Assembly (NCBI GenBank): GCA_965224065.1
Contig: CBDCYF010000005.1
Location: 1,736,001 to 1,800,000, forward strand
Source: JAOTZA01 sp965224065
GTDB taxonomy: Bacteria > Acidobacteriota > Thermoanaerobaculia > Multivoradales > JAHEKO01
Reading direction: 5' to 3'
Length of the DNA stretch: 64,000 nucleotides
In this document: one piece after another, positions 43,471 through 55,125 of the stretch
Numbering within the stretch: the stretch's first letter is position 1
How the letters are laid out: every line of letters begins with the position of its first letter
Program-made: the position numbers and the translations under genes
Notes under the pieces: generated by a model
What the model was told of the DNA's origin: nothing
The model's database searches: none
What the model saw: only the letters and a program-made list of their open reading frames with translations

Positions 43471-44229
43471 ATGGAACCCAACGAGAAGAGCCGGGATTTC
43501 TCCCATAGCAACAACCCGGGCTTCGATTGCGCCGAGGCGGCCCTGCTTCTGCCGTTTGGCCGCTCGAGCTACCTCGAACAGACCGTCGAGCGCTACGGCG
43601 GCACCCAGGTCGGGCTGGACGAGACCACGGATCGCATCGTCTACCAGCTCGAAGGAGCACCGGTTCCGGTCACGCTCGTGTACTCGGGGATGGGCGGACC
43701 GGCGACCGCCAACGCGCTGGAGATGGCGGCAGCCAACGGCGCCAAGAAAATGGTGGTTTTTGGGGCGTGTGGCGGGGTCGATCCGAGCCTGGGGGTCGGT
43801 GAGCTGCTGGTGGTCGAAGGCGCGGTCCGCGGCGAAGGCGCCTCTCGCTACTACGCGCCGATCGAGTTTCCGGCCGTTTGCGCGACCGGTCTGACCGAGG
43901 CCCTCTGGAACGCCGCTTCCGAGACCGGCGTCCCGGCCCACCGCGGGTTGGTCTACACCACCGACGCCGGCTACCGGCAGGGGCCGGGGATCTACGAGGC
44001 CTACAAGGGCTTGCTGCTGGGCGTCGAGTGCGAATGCGCCACCGCAGCGGTCGTAGCGCGTCGACTCGGTCTGTCGCTGGGCGCGGTCCTCTTCTGCACC
44101 GACAACGTCACCCTGCCGGAGGAGGGCGATCAACGCTATCGCGGCCTGGACGAGCCTCGAATCCGCCGAGGTTTCGAGGCGGCGCTGGCCACGGCGGTCG
44201 AGGCGCTATCGGCTGGCGGCCGGAAGTGA
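43471..44229 (+). CDS. Nucleoside phosphorylase (PNP/UDP family)
   Basis: This 252-residue protein belongs to the PNP_UDP_1 family (uridine phosphorylase or purine nucleoside phosphorylase type). It has TLVYSGMGGPATANALE, the conserved GACGGVDPSLGVGELLVVEGAVRGEGAS block and ECECATAAVVARRLG. It cleaves nucleosides with phosphate to base and sugar-1-phosphate. ATG at 43471 starts the conserved part; the longer frame from 43234 lies antisense to the dGTPase gene. It leads a same-strand run with the PhnD/C/E transporter and a nucleoside kinase. Confidence 0.8.
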   Translation: MEPNEKSRDFSHSNNPGFDCAEAALLLPFGRSSYLEQTVERYGGTQVGLDETTDRIVYQLEGAPVPVTLVYSGMGGPATANALEMAAANGAKKMVVFGACGGVDPSLGVGELLVVEGAVRGEGASRYYAPIEFPAVCATGLTEALWNAASETGVPAHRGLVYTTDAGYRQGPGIYEAYKGLLLGVECECATAAVVARRLGLSLGAVLFCTDNVTLPEEGDQRYRGLDEPRIRRGFEAALATAVEALSAGGRK

Positions 44230-44296
44230 CGGTCCTGTGAAACTCGGACCCCAGCGGAGCGTCACGCGGTAGACTGCCCGCTCTCGCGATCACCCG

Positions 44297-45676
44297 ATGA
44301 CCGCCAAGACAGAGCGCTCCGACTGGATCCCCCGCGTGGGCTGGGCCCTCGTGGCGATGGCCTTTGGGGTCTTTATCTGGGGGCTCGAGCGACGCGCCCG
44401 GCTCGAGGCGTCCGAGGACCAGATCATCCGGATGCTCTTTGTGCCTTCGGTCGAACAGGGCACATTGGTCGAGCGTGGCGACCAACTCGCGGCCTACATC
44501 CGCCGGGACACCGGGCTAACCCTGCGGGTCGACGTGCCGACCAGTTATGCGGCGGTCATCCAAGCGCTCGGATCGGGCCAGGCGGACGTCGCCTGGATGC
44601 CCGCGTTTGCCTATGTCATCGCCCACGCCCGTTATGGTGCCGAGGCACGGCTCCAAGTGGTGCGCTCGGCCGAGAGGCACGGGATTCTCATCGCCCGCAA
44701 GGGGGACGGAGAGCCACAGACCCCGGAAGACCTCGCGGGGCGAGCGATCGCCCTGCCCACCGACTTGCCGACTGATCTCACCGCCAAGATGCGCGCCGTG
44801 CTGGACCAGCGCGCGCCCGGCTGGTCGGCGGTCGAAGCCGAGAGCGACAAGGAGGCGGTGCGTCTTCTGATGGACCGGCCCGTGGAAGTTGCCGCGGCGG
44901 CCTCGAGCTGGGTGTTCTCGGGGCCCCACGACTTTGTCGGCGACGGCAGAAAAGAGCTCGAATACGAGCGTCCGGGAACCTTGACAGGGACCGAGGAGCT
45001 CTTCCGCACCGAGCAACCGGTTCTCGAGCACGTCACCAGCTACCACGGCTGCGTCTTCGCGCGGGTCGACTCGCCGATGCGACGGCTCGAGGATTTCAAC
45101 GGCCGCCGGTTCGCGTTCTCGGACGAGACCTCCACTTCGGGGCACATCTTTCCGCGGATGCTGCTCGACCGGGAAGGCATCAGCCTGGGGCGGGTCTTCT
45201 ACGCGGGCGGCCACCCCAACGTCATCCAGGCGGTGCTCGACGGCAAGGCCGACGGCGGCTCGGGGTTCTACTCGCCTCCCAGCGAGACCCAACGCTCCCA
45301 GGGCCTCCACGTGGGGGACGCCCGCTATCTGATCATCAAGCGGATGCCCGAAGCCGAGAGGCTCGGCCTGCTGGACGAGATCCGGGTTCTCCGGCTGTCA
45401 GACCCCATCCCCAACGACCTCTGCGCCATCCGGCGGGGCTTTCCCGAGGCCACTTGGAAGCGGTTCGAGGAGTCGTTCGAACGCTACCTCGAAACCGAAG
45501 AGGGCCGCGAGGTCTATTTCGACGTGCTGTCGGCGGTCGGCACCGCGCCGACCGACGACGCCGCCTTTGACGGCTTCCGGGCCGCCCTGGAGACCGCCGG
45601 CATGAGCGCCGAGGGCCTGCTGCAAGAAGCCGAGAAAAAGCTCGAAGACCGACGCAAGAAGGCGCAAGGATCGTGA
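44297..45676 (+). CDS. phnD: PhnD-type phosphonate/phosphite ABC transporter substrate-binding protein, long form
   Basis: A 459-residue protein with an N-terminal membrane anchor (WALVAMAFGVFIWGL) and a PhnD-like periplasmic binding fold (GQADVAWMPAFAYVIA, FAFSDETSTSGHIFPRMLL, AVLDGKADGGSGFYSPP). It is about 130 residues longer than typical PhnD, mainly between the first lobe and YHGCVFARVDSPM, so the ligand site may be changed. It starts an ABC cassette; its stop overlaps the GTG of the ATPase gene. Whether the ligand is phosphonate, phosphite or a nucleotide-like phosphate ester is open. Confidence 0.8.
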   Translation: MTAKTERSDWIPRVGWALVAMAFGVFIWGLERRARLEASEDQIIRMLFVPSVEQGTLVERGDQLAAYIRRDTGLTLRVDVPTSYAAVIQALGSGQADVAWMPAFAYVIAHARYGAEARLQVVRSAERHGILIARKGDGEPQTPEDLAGRAIALPTDLPTDLTAKMRAVLDQRAPGWSAVEAESDKEAVRLLMDRPVEVAAAASSWVFSGPHDFVGDGRKELEYERPGTLTGTEELFRTEQPVLEHVTSYHGCVFARVDSPMRRLEDFNGRRFAFSDETSTSGHIFPRMLLDREGISLGRVFYAGGHPNVIQAVLDGKADGGSGFYSPPSETQRSQGLHVGDARYLIIKRMPEAERLGLLDEIRVLRLSDPIPNDLCAIRRGFPEATWKRFEESFERYLETEEGREVYFDVLSAVGTAPTDDAAFDGFRAALETAGMSAEGLLQEAEKKLEDRRKKAQGS

Positions 45677-46488
45677 GCGCGGAGCCGGCAGTAGATTCCG
45701 CGACACCCGCGCCCGGGACGGACGTCGTCCGCGTCGAAGGGCTGACCAAGGTCTTCCCCAACGGCGTCCGGGCGCTGTCGGATGTCTCGTTCCAGGTCGA
45801 GGCCGGGGAGTTTCTGGTCGTCATCGGGCTCTCCGGCTCGGGCAAGTCCACGCTTCTGCGCTGTATCAACCGGCTGATCGACCCCACCGAAGGCAGGATG
45901 TGGGTGTTTGGCCGCGAGACCACCTCGGTCTCGGGGGCCGAGCTGCGCAAGCTCCGCTCGGACATCGGGATGATCTTCCAGCAATTCAATCTGGTGCGGC
46001 GGCACTCGGTGCTCGCCAACGTGCTGTCGGGGTCGCTGGGCCGTGCGGCGCTCTTCAAGAGCCTGCTGGTACGCTTTCCCGAAGACGAAGTCGAGCGCGC
46101 TCGGGCCGCCCTCAAACGGGTGGGTCTGGCGGGCCGCGACGCCGACCGCGCCGACTCGCTCTCGGGAGGCCAGCAGCAGCGGGTCGCGGTGGCCCGGGCG
46201 CTGATGCAAGCGCCCCGCTTGATCCTGGCCGACGAGCCCGTGGCGTCGCTCGACCCGGCCCTGCGGCATAGCGTCATGCGCCACATCGAGGCTCTCAACC
46301 GCGAAGAGGGGATGACGGTGCTGTGCACCCTGCACGACGTCGATTTGATCCGCCGCTATGCCACCCGGCTCATCGCCCTGCGCGACGGCGAGCTGGTGTT
46401 CGAGGGCCATCCCGACGGCTTCGACAAGAACACGTTCCGCGACATCTACGGCGAAGACGCCGAACCTGCGGTGGGGATCGATGGCTAA
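45673..46488 (+). CDS. phnC: PhnC-type ABC transporter ATP-binding protein
   Basis: A 271-residue ATPase with Walker A GLSGSGKST, Q loop FQQFNLVRRHSVL, signature LSGGQQQRVAVARALMQ, Walker B LILADEPVASLDP and the switch His in CTLHDVD. The FQQFNLVRR and LILADEPVASLDP forms are typical of PhnC. The GTG start overlaps the stop of the binding protein (GTGA), and its end overlaps the permease start by eight bases. Confidence 0.9.
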   Translation: MSAEPAVDSATPAPGTDVVRVEGLTKVFPNGVRALSDVSFQVEAGEFLVVIGLSGSGKSTLLRCINRLIDPTEGRMWVFGRETTSVSGAELRKLRSDIGMIFQQFNLVRRHSVLANVLSGSLGRAALFKSLLVRFPEDEVERARAALKRVGLAGRDADRADSLSGGQQQRVAVARALMQAPRLILADEPVASLDPALRHSVMRHIEALNREEGMTVLCTLHDVDLIRRYATRLIALRDGELVFEGHPDGFDKNTFRDIYGEDAEPAVGIDG

Positions 46489-47572
46489 CAAGGTGTCCAC
46501 GCCACGCGACACCGGGTGGAAGGCCCGGCTGCGTCCCTGGAACGCGTTCCTGATCGATGCCTGCCTGATCCTGTTGTTTCTCTTGATGGTCGATTTTCTG
46601 GCCATCGCGTTCTCCGGCCGCCGGGGGCCGACCGGGCTCCTGGTTACCCCGGAAGAGGTGCTGGACCTCCTGCACTACGGGCCGGCGATCCTCGCCGCCC
46701 TGGTCCTGGCCGGCCTCTGGACCCTGGCGCGCGGGAGGCTGGGAGCTTCCCCCGGCCACGCCTTGGCCGCCGGCCTCGACAAGACCGAGGCGGCCATCCC
46801 CTGGACCCACACACTGCGGGGCTGGTTCACCGTCCTGCTGATCCAGCTCACCTTCTTTAGCGGCTGGCTGATCACCGAGGTCGAGCTGGTCAGTTTCCTG
46901 ACTCAGTTCTCCAAGGCGCAGGACATCGTCCGCGGGCTGGTCAATCCGTCGAGCACCATCCTGCACCAGGGCCTCATCCTGCTGGTCCAGACCATCTTCC
47001 TGGCGTTTATGGCCACCGCCTTCGCCATCCCGGTGGCCTTTGCGCTGTCGTTTTTCGCCGCGCGCAATTTGACTCGCGGCACCTTTGCCGCGCGCGCCGC
47101 CTACACGTTTGTCCGGGCGCTGATGAACTTTACCCGCGCGGTCGAGCCGCTGGTGTGGGCGCTGATCTTTATCTCCTGGGTCGGCATCGGGCCGTTTGCC
47201 GGTGTCCTGGCGCTCTGGGTGCACTCGGTGGCCGCGCTGGTCAAGCTCTACTCGGAACAGATCGAGAGCATCGACTCGGGTCCGGTCGACGCGATCACCG
47301 CAACCGGTGCCTCGACCCTCCAGGTCCTACGCTACGGCGTGGTCCCCCAGGTCATCCCGCCCTTCTTGTCCTTCACGATCTATCGCTGGGACATCAACGT
47401 CAGGATGTCCACCATCATCGGCTTTGTCGGCGGCGGCGGGATCGGCTACATCCTGAAGCCGCGGGTCGATCTCGGCCAGTGGGGAGAGGTCGGCACCCTG
47501 GTGCTCCTGATCGCGGCCACGGTATGGGCGATGGACATCCTCTCGGCCAAGATCCGCGAGAAGATTGTTTAG
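46481..47572 (+). CDS. phnE: PhnE-type ABC transporter permease
   Basis: A 363-residue multi-pass inner-membrane permease, longer than usual PhnE because of an N-terminal extension with two additional hydrophobic segments (residues ~25-45 and 65-85). The permease core has the EAA-type loop (SEQIESIDSGPVDAITATGAS) and the PhnE-like ending STIIGFVGGGGIGYIL. It overlaps the ATPase gene by eight bases. The following kinase gene begins immediately after its stop codon. Confidence 0.9.
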   Translation: MANKVSTPRDTGWKARLRPWNAFLIDACLILLFLLMVDFLAIAFSGRRGPTGLLVTPEEVLDLLHYGPAILAALVLAGLWTLARGRLGASPGHALAAGLDKTEAAIPWTHTLRGWFTVLLIQLTFFSGWLITEVELVSFLTQFSKAQDIVRGLVNPSSTILHQGLILLVQTIFLAFMATAFAIPVAFALSFFAARNLTRGTFAARAAYTFVRALMNFTRAVEPLVWALIFISWVGIGPFAGVLALWVHSVAALVKLYSEQIESIDSGPVDAITATGASTLQVLRYGVVPQVIPPFLSFTIYRWDINVRMSTIIGFVGGGGIGYILKPRVDLGQWGEVGTLVLLIAATVWAMDILSAKIREKIV

Positions 47573-48910
47573 GTGAACGCGCACATCTCCACCATCCTCA
47601 AGCGCACCGGCGAGCTGGCACCGTTCGACCGCGAGAAGATCCGGGTCGCCATCTACAAGGCGACCGCGGCGGTGGGCCGGCACGACCGCGAGCTTTCCGA
47701 GAGCCTGACCGACCAGGTGGTCACGGCGCTGGGCTCGACCTATTCGGACCAGGAGCCACCCACGGTGGAGGACATCCAGGACATCGTCGAGCGGATGCTG
47801 ATCCGGTCGGGGAACAGCGACGCGGCCAAGGCCTTTATCCTCTACCGCTACGAACGGGCGCGGCTCCGCTCGCGCAGTCGCAGCGCCCGGGCCGAGAACA
47901 TCCCCTACAAGGCCATGTGGCAGGCGCTCGACTGGGCGGTTGCCCACGACTGCCACACCATCGAGGGTCTCAACCGGAAGATCCGCGAGGACAAAATCGG
48001 CGAGCTGGTGGCCGCCGCGGACTCCTTCTACGACTCGACCATCCAGGAGGCGGCCGAGGCGATCCTGGCCCGGTGCGGCGAGCTGCGGTTCATCATCGTC
48101 GCCGGACCCAGTTGTTCGGGCAAGACCACCACCACCCACAAGATCAGTCAGCGGCTGGAGGCAGCCGGAATCGAGGTCGTGCCTCTCTCGCTCGATCACT
48201 ACTTCTTCGACCTCGGTCTCCACCCCACCGACGAGTTCGGTGACTACGATTTCGAGACCCCCGAGGCGCTCGACCTCAACCTGATCAACGAACACCTCGC
48301 CGATCTCGACTCCGGCCGGGCGATCGAGATGCCCCACTATGATTTCAAGAGCGGCAAGCGTCTCGACAAGACAAGCCGTTTCGACCCGGGGCCCGGCAGC
48401 CTGGTCCTGCTCGACTCGTTGCACGGTCTCTACGCAGGTCTCACCGCCAGCGTGCCCCAGAGCCACAAGTTCTCCGTCTACATCGAGACCATCAGCCAGA
48501 TCAAGGACCGGGCGGAACGCTATGTGCGCTGGACGGACATCCGGCTGCTGCGCCGCATGGTTCGCGACGCCGCCCATCGGGGCTACGAGCCCGAGAAGAC
48601 CATCCTGCACTGGCACTACGTCAGACGGAGCGAGTTGAAGCACATCATCCCTCACCAGGGGAACGCGGACTTTCACGTCAACGGAGCGCTGGCGTACGAG
48701 CTGCCGTTTCTCAAGCTCCACCTCTTCGACAAGTTGCCCGGCTTTCTGGAGAAATGGAAGCACGACGAGAAACGCCTGGACGGCTACCTCAGGGCCCGGC
48801 GAATCCACGAGCTGCTGGACTCGATCGAGGACGTAGAGGACGACTCCGCGGTGCCGCCGACCTCGCTCCTGCGCGAGTTCATCGGTGGCGGCGCTTACGA
48901 CATCCACTAG
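47573..48910 (+). CDS. ATP-cone domain fused to uridine kinase-like P-loop kinase
   Basis: A 445-residue protein. Residues ~5-100 are an ATP-cone (ILKRTGELAPFDREKIRVAI, PTVEDIQDIVERML), the dATP/ATP-sensing module of ribonucleotide reductases and NrdR. Residues ~170-380 are a uridine kinase/phosphoribulokinase-like domain with Walker A GPSCSGKTTT (near 180) and SLDHYFFD. It would phosphorylate a nucleoside or sugar under allosteric nucleotide control. It starts at a GTG directly after the transporter permease stop, so it belongs to that operon, suggesting that imported or salvaged material feeds nucleotide metabolism. Confidence 0.85.
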   Translation: MNAHISTILKRTGELAPFDREKIRVAIYKATAAVGRHDRELSESLTDQVVTALGSTYSDQEPPTVEDIQDIVERMLIRSGNSDAAKAFILYRYERARLRSRSRSARAENIPYKAMWQALDWAVAHDCHTIEGLNRKIREDKIGELVAAADSFYDSTIQEAAEAILARCGELRFIIVAGPSCSGKTTTTHKISQRLEAAGIEVVPLSLDHYFFDLGLHPTDEFGDYDFETPEALDLNLINEHLADLDSGRAIEMPHYDFKSGKRLDKTSRFDPGPGSLVLLDSLHGLYAGLTASVPQSHKFSVYIETISQIKDRAERYVRWTDIRLLRRMVRDAAHRGYEPEKTILHWHYVRRSELKHIIPHQGNADFHVNGALAYELPFLKLHLFDKLPGFLEKWKHDEKRLDGYLRARRIHELLDSIEDVEDDSAVPPTSLLREFIGGGAYDIH

Positions 48911-48914
48911 GACT

Positions 48915-48941
48915 CTGAAGCGGCCGGCGCCCCGGCCGGCT
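48915..48941 (+). repeat. GC-rich palindromic repeat, family 2 (inverted copy)
   Basis: TGAAGCGGCCGGCGCC and CCGGCCGGCT follow the kinase gene by a few bases. It may act as a terminator-like hairpin. Confidence 0.6.
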
Positions 48942-48979
48942 GAGGCGCTCCCTTCAGAGGAGGTCGGAGCAACGAATCT

Positions 48980-49146
48980 GCGTGAGGCTGGGTCGGAGGC
49001 TCCACAGGGCCGTTTGACCGAGCGCATAGCACAAGCACGCCAAATTAAAGCGCCGATCCGGCGCGAGGGAAACCGAGGCGCGGGCTTCAGGTCACGGAGC
49101 GAGTAGCTCGCGCCGTGCCCTGGGAGACTCCGACCCAGCCTTACGC
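48980..49146 (+). repeat. Long imperfect inverted repeat in a 524-base gene gap
   Basis: The arm 48980-49010 (GCGTGAGGCTGGGTCGGAG onward) is matched on the other strand at 49146-49117 (GCGTAAGGCTGGGTCGGAG onward) with about four differences over 30 bases; weaker pairing continues outward. The ~105-base middle contains smaller hairpins (GCGCCG...CGGCGC). It could be a structured RNA or the ends of a miniature transposable element. The rest of the gap up to the SNF2 gene shows nothing clear. Confidence 0.5.
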
Positions 49147-49434
49147 GGCTCGTCCCGGAGTCCGAGTAGCGCGCAGTCTTTCTTGAGGAGACTGCCCCGT
49201 GGAGCCCCGACCGGCCCGTGGCTTGGAGGGGTTGCGCAGCACGCGGGGGCATTTTTCGCCTTTTCGTGATAAAAAGAGCGCCGGGGATGCTCCCGTGCTG
49301 CTTGCGTGCGGGTTCGGCTCATGTTCCCCATGTGCCGATACTCAGGCAAGCGGCCGGCTAGCACCGTACGCCCCGAGACCAAAGACGGTCGCCAGGTAGT
49401 CCACCGCGAACGCCTCGCAGAGATTCGACACAGC

Positions 49435-52932
<3,498 letters not shown>

Positions 52933-52938
52933 CATTAG

Positions 52939-53085
52939 CGGGCGGGGCCAAGCCCCGCCCTACACCCGAAAGCGGCCGTACAAAATTGTTGGGGAGCGGC
53001 GCCCGTTCGGGCGGGGGCAAGCCCGGCCCCTACACGGCAGGTGGCTGTACCAAATTGTCGTAGGGGCGGGGCTTGCCCCCGCCCG
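52939..53085 (+). repeat. Three family 1 GC-rich palindromic repeats
   Basis: Direct copies at 52939-52964 and 53009-53034 and an inverted copy at 53060-53085 (TAGGGGCGGGGCTTGCCCCCGCCC) fill the gap between the convergent SNF2 and acyl-CoA dehydrogenase genes. The arrangement could form an alternative hairpin that ends both transcripts. Confidence 0.7.
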
Positions 53086-53093
53086 ATGACCAC

Positions 53094-55019
53094 CTACCCG
53101 GCCGAGCGCTCGGCCACCGGCTCGTCCGACCCCGCCAGCTCCTCCAGGATCCTGTCGCCGGTCGAGTCGATCTGGTCGGCCAGGAAACGGCAACGCGGCT
53201 CGGCGCGCTCGAGATAGCGCTCCAGAACCTCTCGCCGCTCGGAGTGCCGGTTCGCCTGGTCGAGCAGGATCCGGCAGATCGCCGCCTCGGCCATCAGCTC
53301 GGTCAGGCGTCCGGCGTGGAGCTGCGCCGGCGCGAAATCGCGCTTGGGGTCCCAGTCCTTGAGCATCGCCTTGGTGCGGGCGCCCAAAGGCGTGCCCTGC
53401 AGCGAACGGAACTTCTTGCCGGCCAGCCGAGTCATCAGGTGTTGCTGGGCGCCAAACGACATCGTCTGTACCCTGGCCACCCGCCGATCGAGCGAGTCCC
53501 GGCTCGAAACCGAGCGCCATTGCGCCTGCGCTCGGAGCCGCAGGAAAACCTGTGGGTTCTTGAGGATCCCGTTGAGCGTGTCACGGGTCGCCATCAGCGC
53601 TTGGATCTGGCTGGTGCCCTCATAGATCGGCAGCACCAGCGAGTCGCGCAGTAGCTTCTCCGCCGGGTAGTCGATGGTGTACCCGTTTCCGCCGTGGATC
53701 TGGAGACAAGTCCGCGCCATCTCGACTGCCCGCTCGGCCGCCAAGAACTTGAGCAATGGGGTCGCGCGTCGCAGGCGGCGCTGGTGGGCCTTGACTCGCC
53801 GCTCGAGCCGTTTGTGCTCGAGCTCGTCCACCGGTGGGTCGAAAAGCAGACACAACCGTAGCTTGTCGGCCAGCTCCTGGTGGACGGCGCTATACATCGC
53901 CAGCGCGCGCAGTCCCTGGATGTCGGTGCGCATCTCATCGAGTGAATCGGCGATCATCTCGTGGCGGTCTATCGTCTTGCCCATCGACCGGCGCTCGGCG
54001 GCATAATCTCGCGCCGCCCGGTAGGCGGCTTCGCACAGCCCGACGGACTCGAACCCGACGCTCACGCGCGCGCCGTTCATCAACGTCAACATTTGGCGGA
54101 AACCCTCGCCTCGCTTGCCCACTAGACGGGCCGGCGTCTTGTCGAAACCGAGCGCGGCGGTGACCGAGGCGTGGTGACCGATCTTCTCCTCGAGCCGTTC
54201 GAGCTTGGCGTGCCGGACGCGGCCGCCCGGCTCGTCGTCGTAGGTCTTGACCAGAAACATCGACAACCCGGCGAGCCCCGCGAAGGGGTCTTCGGAGTCG
54301 GACGCCGTCTCGGTTCGCGCGATCACAAAATGGTACTTCCCATGCCCCGAGGTGATGAAGATTTTCTGCCCGGAAAGCGTCCAGTTGCCCTCGGAGTCCT
54401 GCTCGCCGATCGAGCGCAGCGCCGCCATGTCGCTTCCCGCGTCGGGCTCGGTGATGTCCATGCACCCCCACGCCTCACCCCGTGCAACCTCCGCGATCTC
54501 GTCGGCGAACCGGGTTCGGGTTATCTTCAGATTCTCCCGATCGAACTCGGTCGAGCCCTCTTCGATCGACAGTGCCAGCATGGCAAGCGCCATGCCGCCG
54601 TGGAAGGAGTAGTGAGTCATCACCGCCTGCTCCGCCCTTCCAAGGAGCTCGTTGTGGACCTCGTAGAGCAACACCGGGGCATTGACCCCGCCCAGCTCGC
54701 GGGGCAGGCACATGCCGTGGACCTCGAGCTCCCGCATCTTGTCGAAGATGCCTTGCAACCGGGGCGGGAACCCGGCCTCGCCGTCTTCGAAGATCACGCC
54801 CTGGCGATCGATCTCCGCGGAATGTGGCGCAATCTCTTCAGCGACAAACTCGCCAAACAACGTCACAATGTCAACATAAAACTCGCGTGCTTCCTCGGTA
54901 CTGCGGAAGCCGTCGGGCAGCCGCATCCCGAACTCGCACGCCTCGACGATCGGTCCCCAGTCGATTCCCTTCTCCAGATACCAGCGAAGGTCGTCGTTGT
55001 CGCTATAGAAGTTGGCCAT
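53094..55019 (-). CDS. Acyl-CoA dehydrogenase (long form)
   Basis: A 641-residue FAD enzyme. It has the N-terminal helical domain, the middle-domain FAD-binding motif WGCMDITEPDAGSDMAAL and SGQKIFITSGHG, and the C-terminal helical domain with CLQIHGGNGYTIDYPAEKLLRDS and PIYEGTSQIQAL. The C-terminal extension of ~120 residues is typical of the larger bacterial acyl-CoA dehydrogenases (DUF-type tail). It oxidises acyl-CoA to enoyl-CoA in beta-oxidation. The ATG at 55019 has GGAGGA upstream. No electron-transfer flavoprotein genes are adjacent. Confidence 0.92.
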   Translation of the reverse strand: MANFYSDNDDLRWYLEKGIDWGPIVEACEFGMRLPDGFRSTEEAREFYVDIVTLFGEFVAEEIAPHSAEIDRQGVIFEDGEAGFPPRLQGIFDKMRELEVHGMCLPRELGGVNAPVLLYEVHNELLGRAEQAVMTHYSFHGGMALAMLALSIEEGSTEFDRENLKITRTRFADEIAEVARGEAWGCMDITEPDAGSDMAALRSIGEQDSEGNWTLSGQKIFITSGHGKYHFVIARTETASDSEDPFAGLAGLSMFLVKTYDDEPGGRVRHAKLERLEEKIGHHASVTAALGFDKTPARLVGKRGEGFRQMLTLMNGARVSVGFESVGLCEAAYRAARDYAAERRSMGKTIDRHEMIADSLDEMRTDIQGLRALAMYSAVHQELADKLRLCLLFDPPVDELEHKRLERRVKAHQRRLRRATPLLKFLAAERAVEMARTCLQIHGGNGYTIDYPAEKLLRDSLVLPIYEGTSQIQALMATRDTLNGILKNPQVFLRLRAQAQWRSVSSRDSLDRRVARVQTMSFGAQQHLMTRLAGKKFRSLQGTPLGARTKAMLKDWDPKRDFAPAQLHAGRLTELMAEAAICRILLDQANRHSERREVLERYLERAEPRCRFLADQIDSTGDRILEELAGSDEPVAERSAG

Positions 55020-55125
55020 CGGTCCTTTTCCTCCGGCGCCAAGAGTACCAGTGTGGCCGTGCGCGGGCACCACCCCGGGGAACGGGTCAAAGGGTAGATG
55101 CGGCGGCGCGGCCTATACTCGATCT

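Noticed and set aside
44297..47572. Firm assignment of the PhnD/C/E system to phosphonate uptake
   Set aside because: Family names are clear, but no phosphonate-degrading genes are present and the binding protein is extended, so the substrate is left open.
47327..49252. 641-codon minus-strand open frame opposite phnE and the kinase gene
   Set aside because: It is antisense to well-supported genes, has Arg/Val/Asp-rich composition typical of GC-rich shadow frames, and shows no domain.
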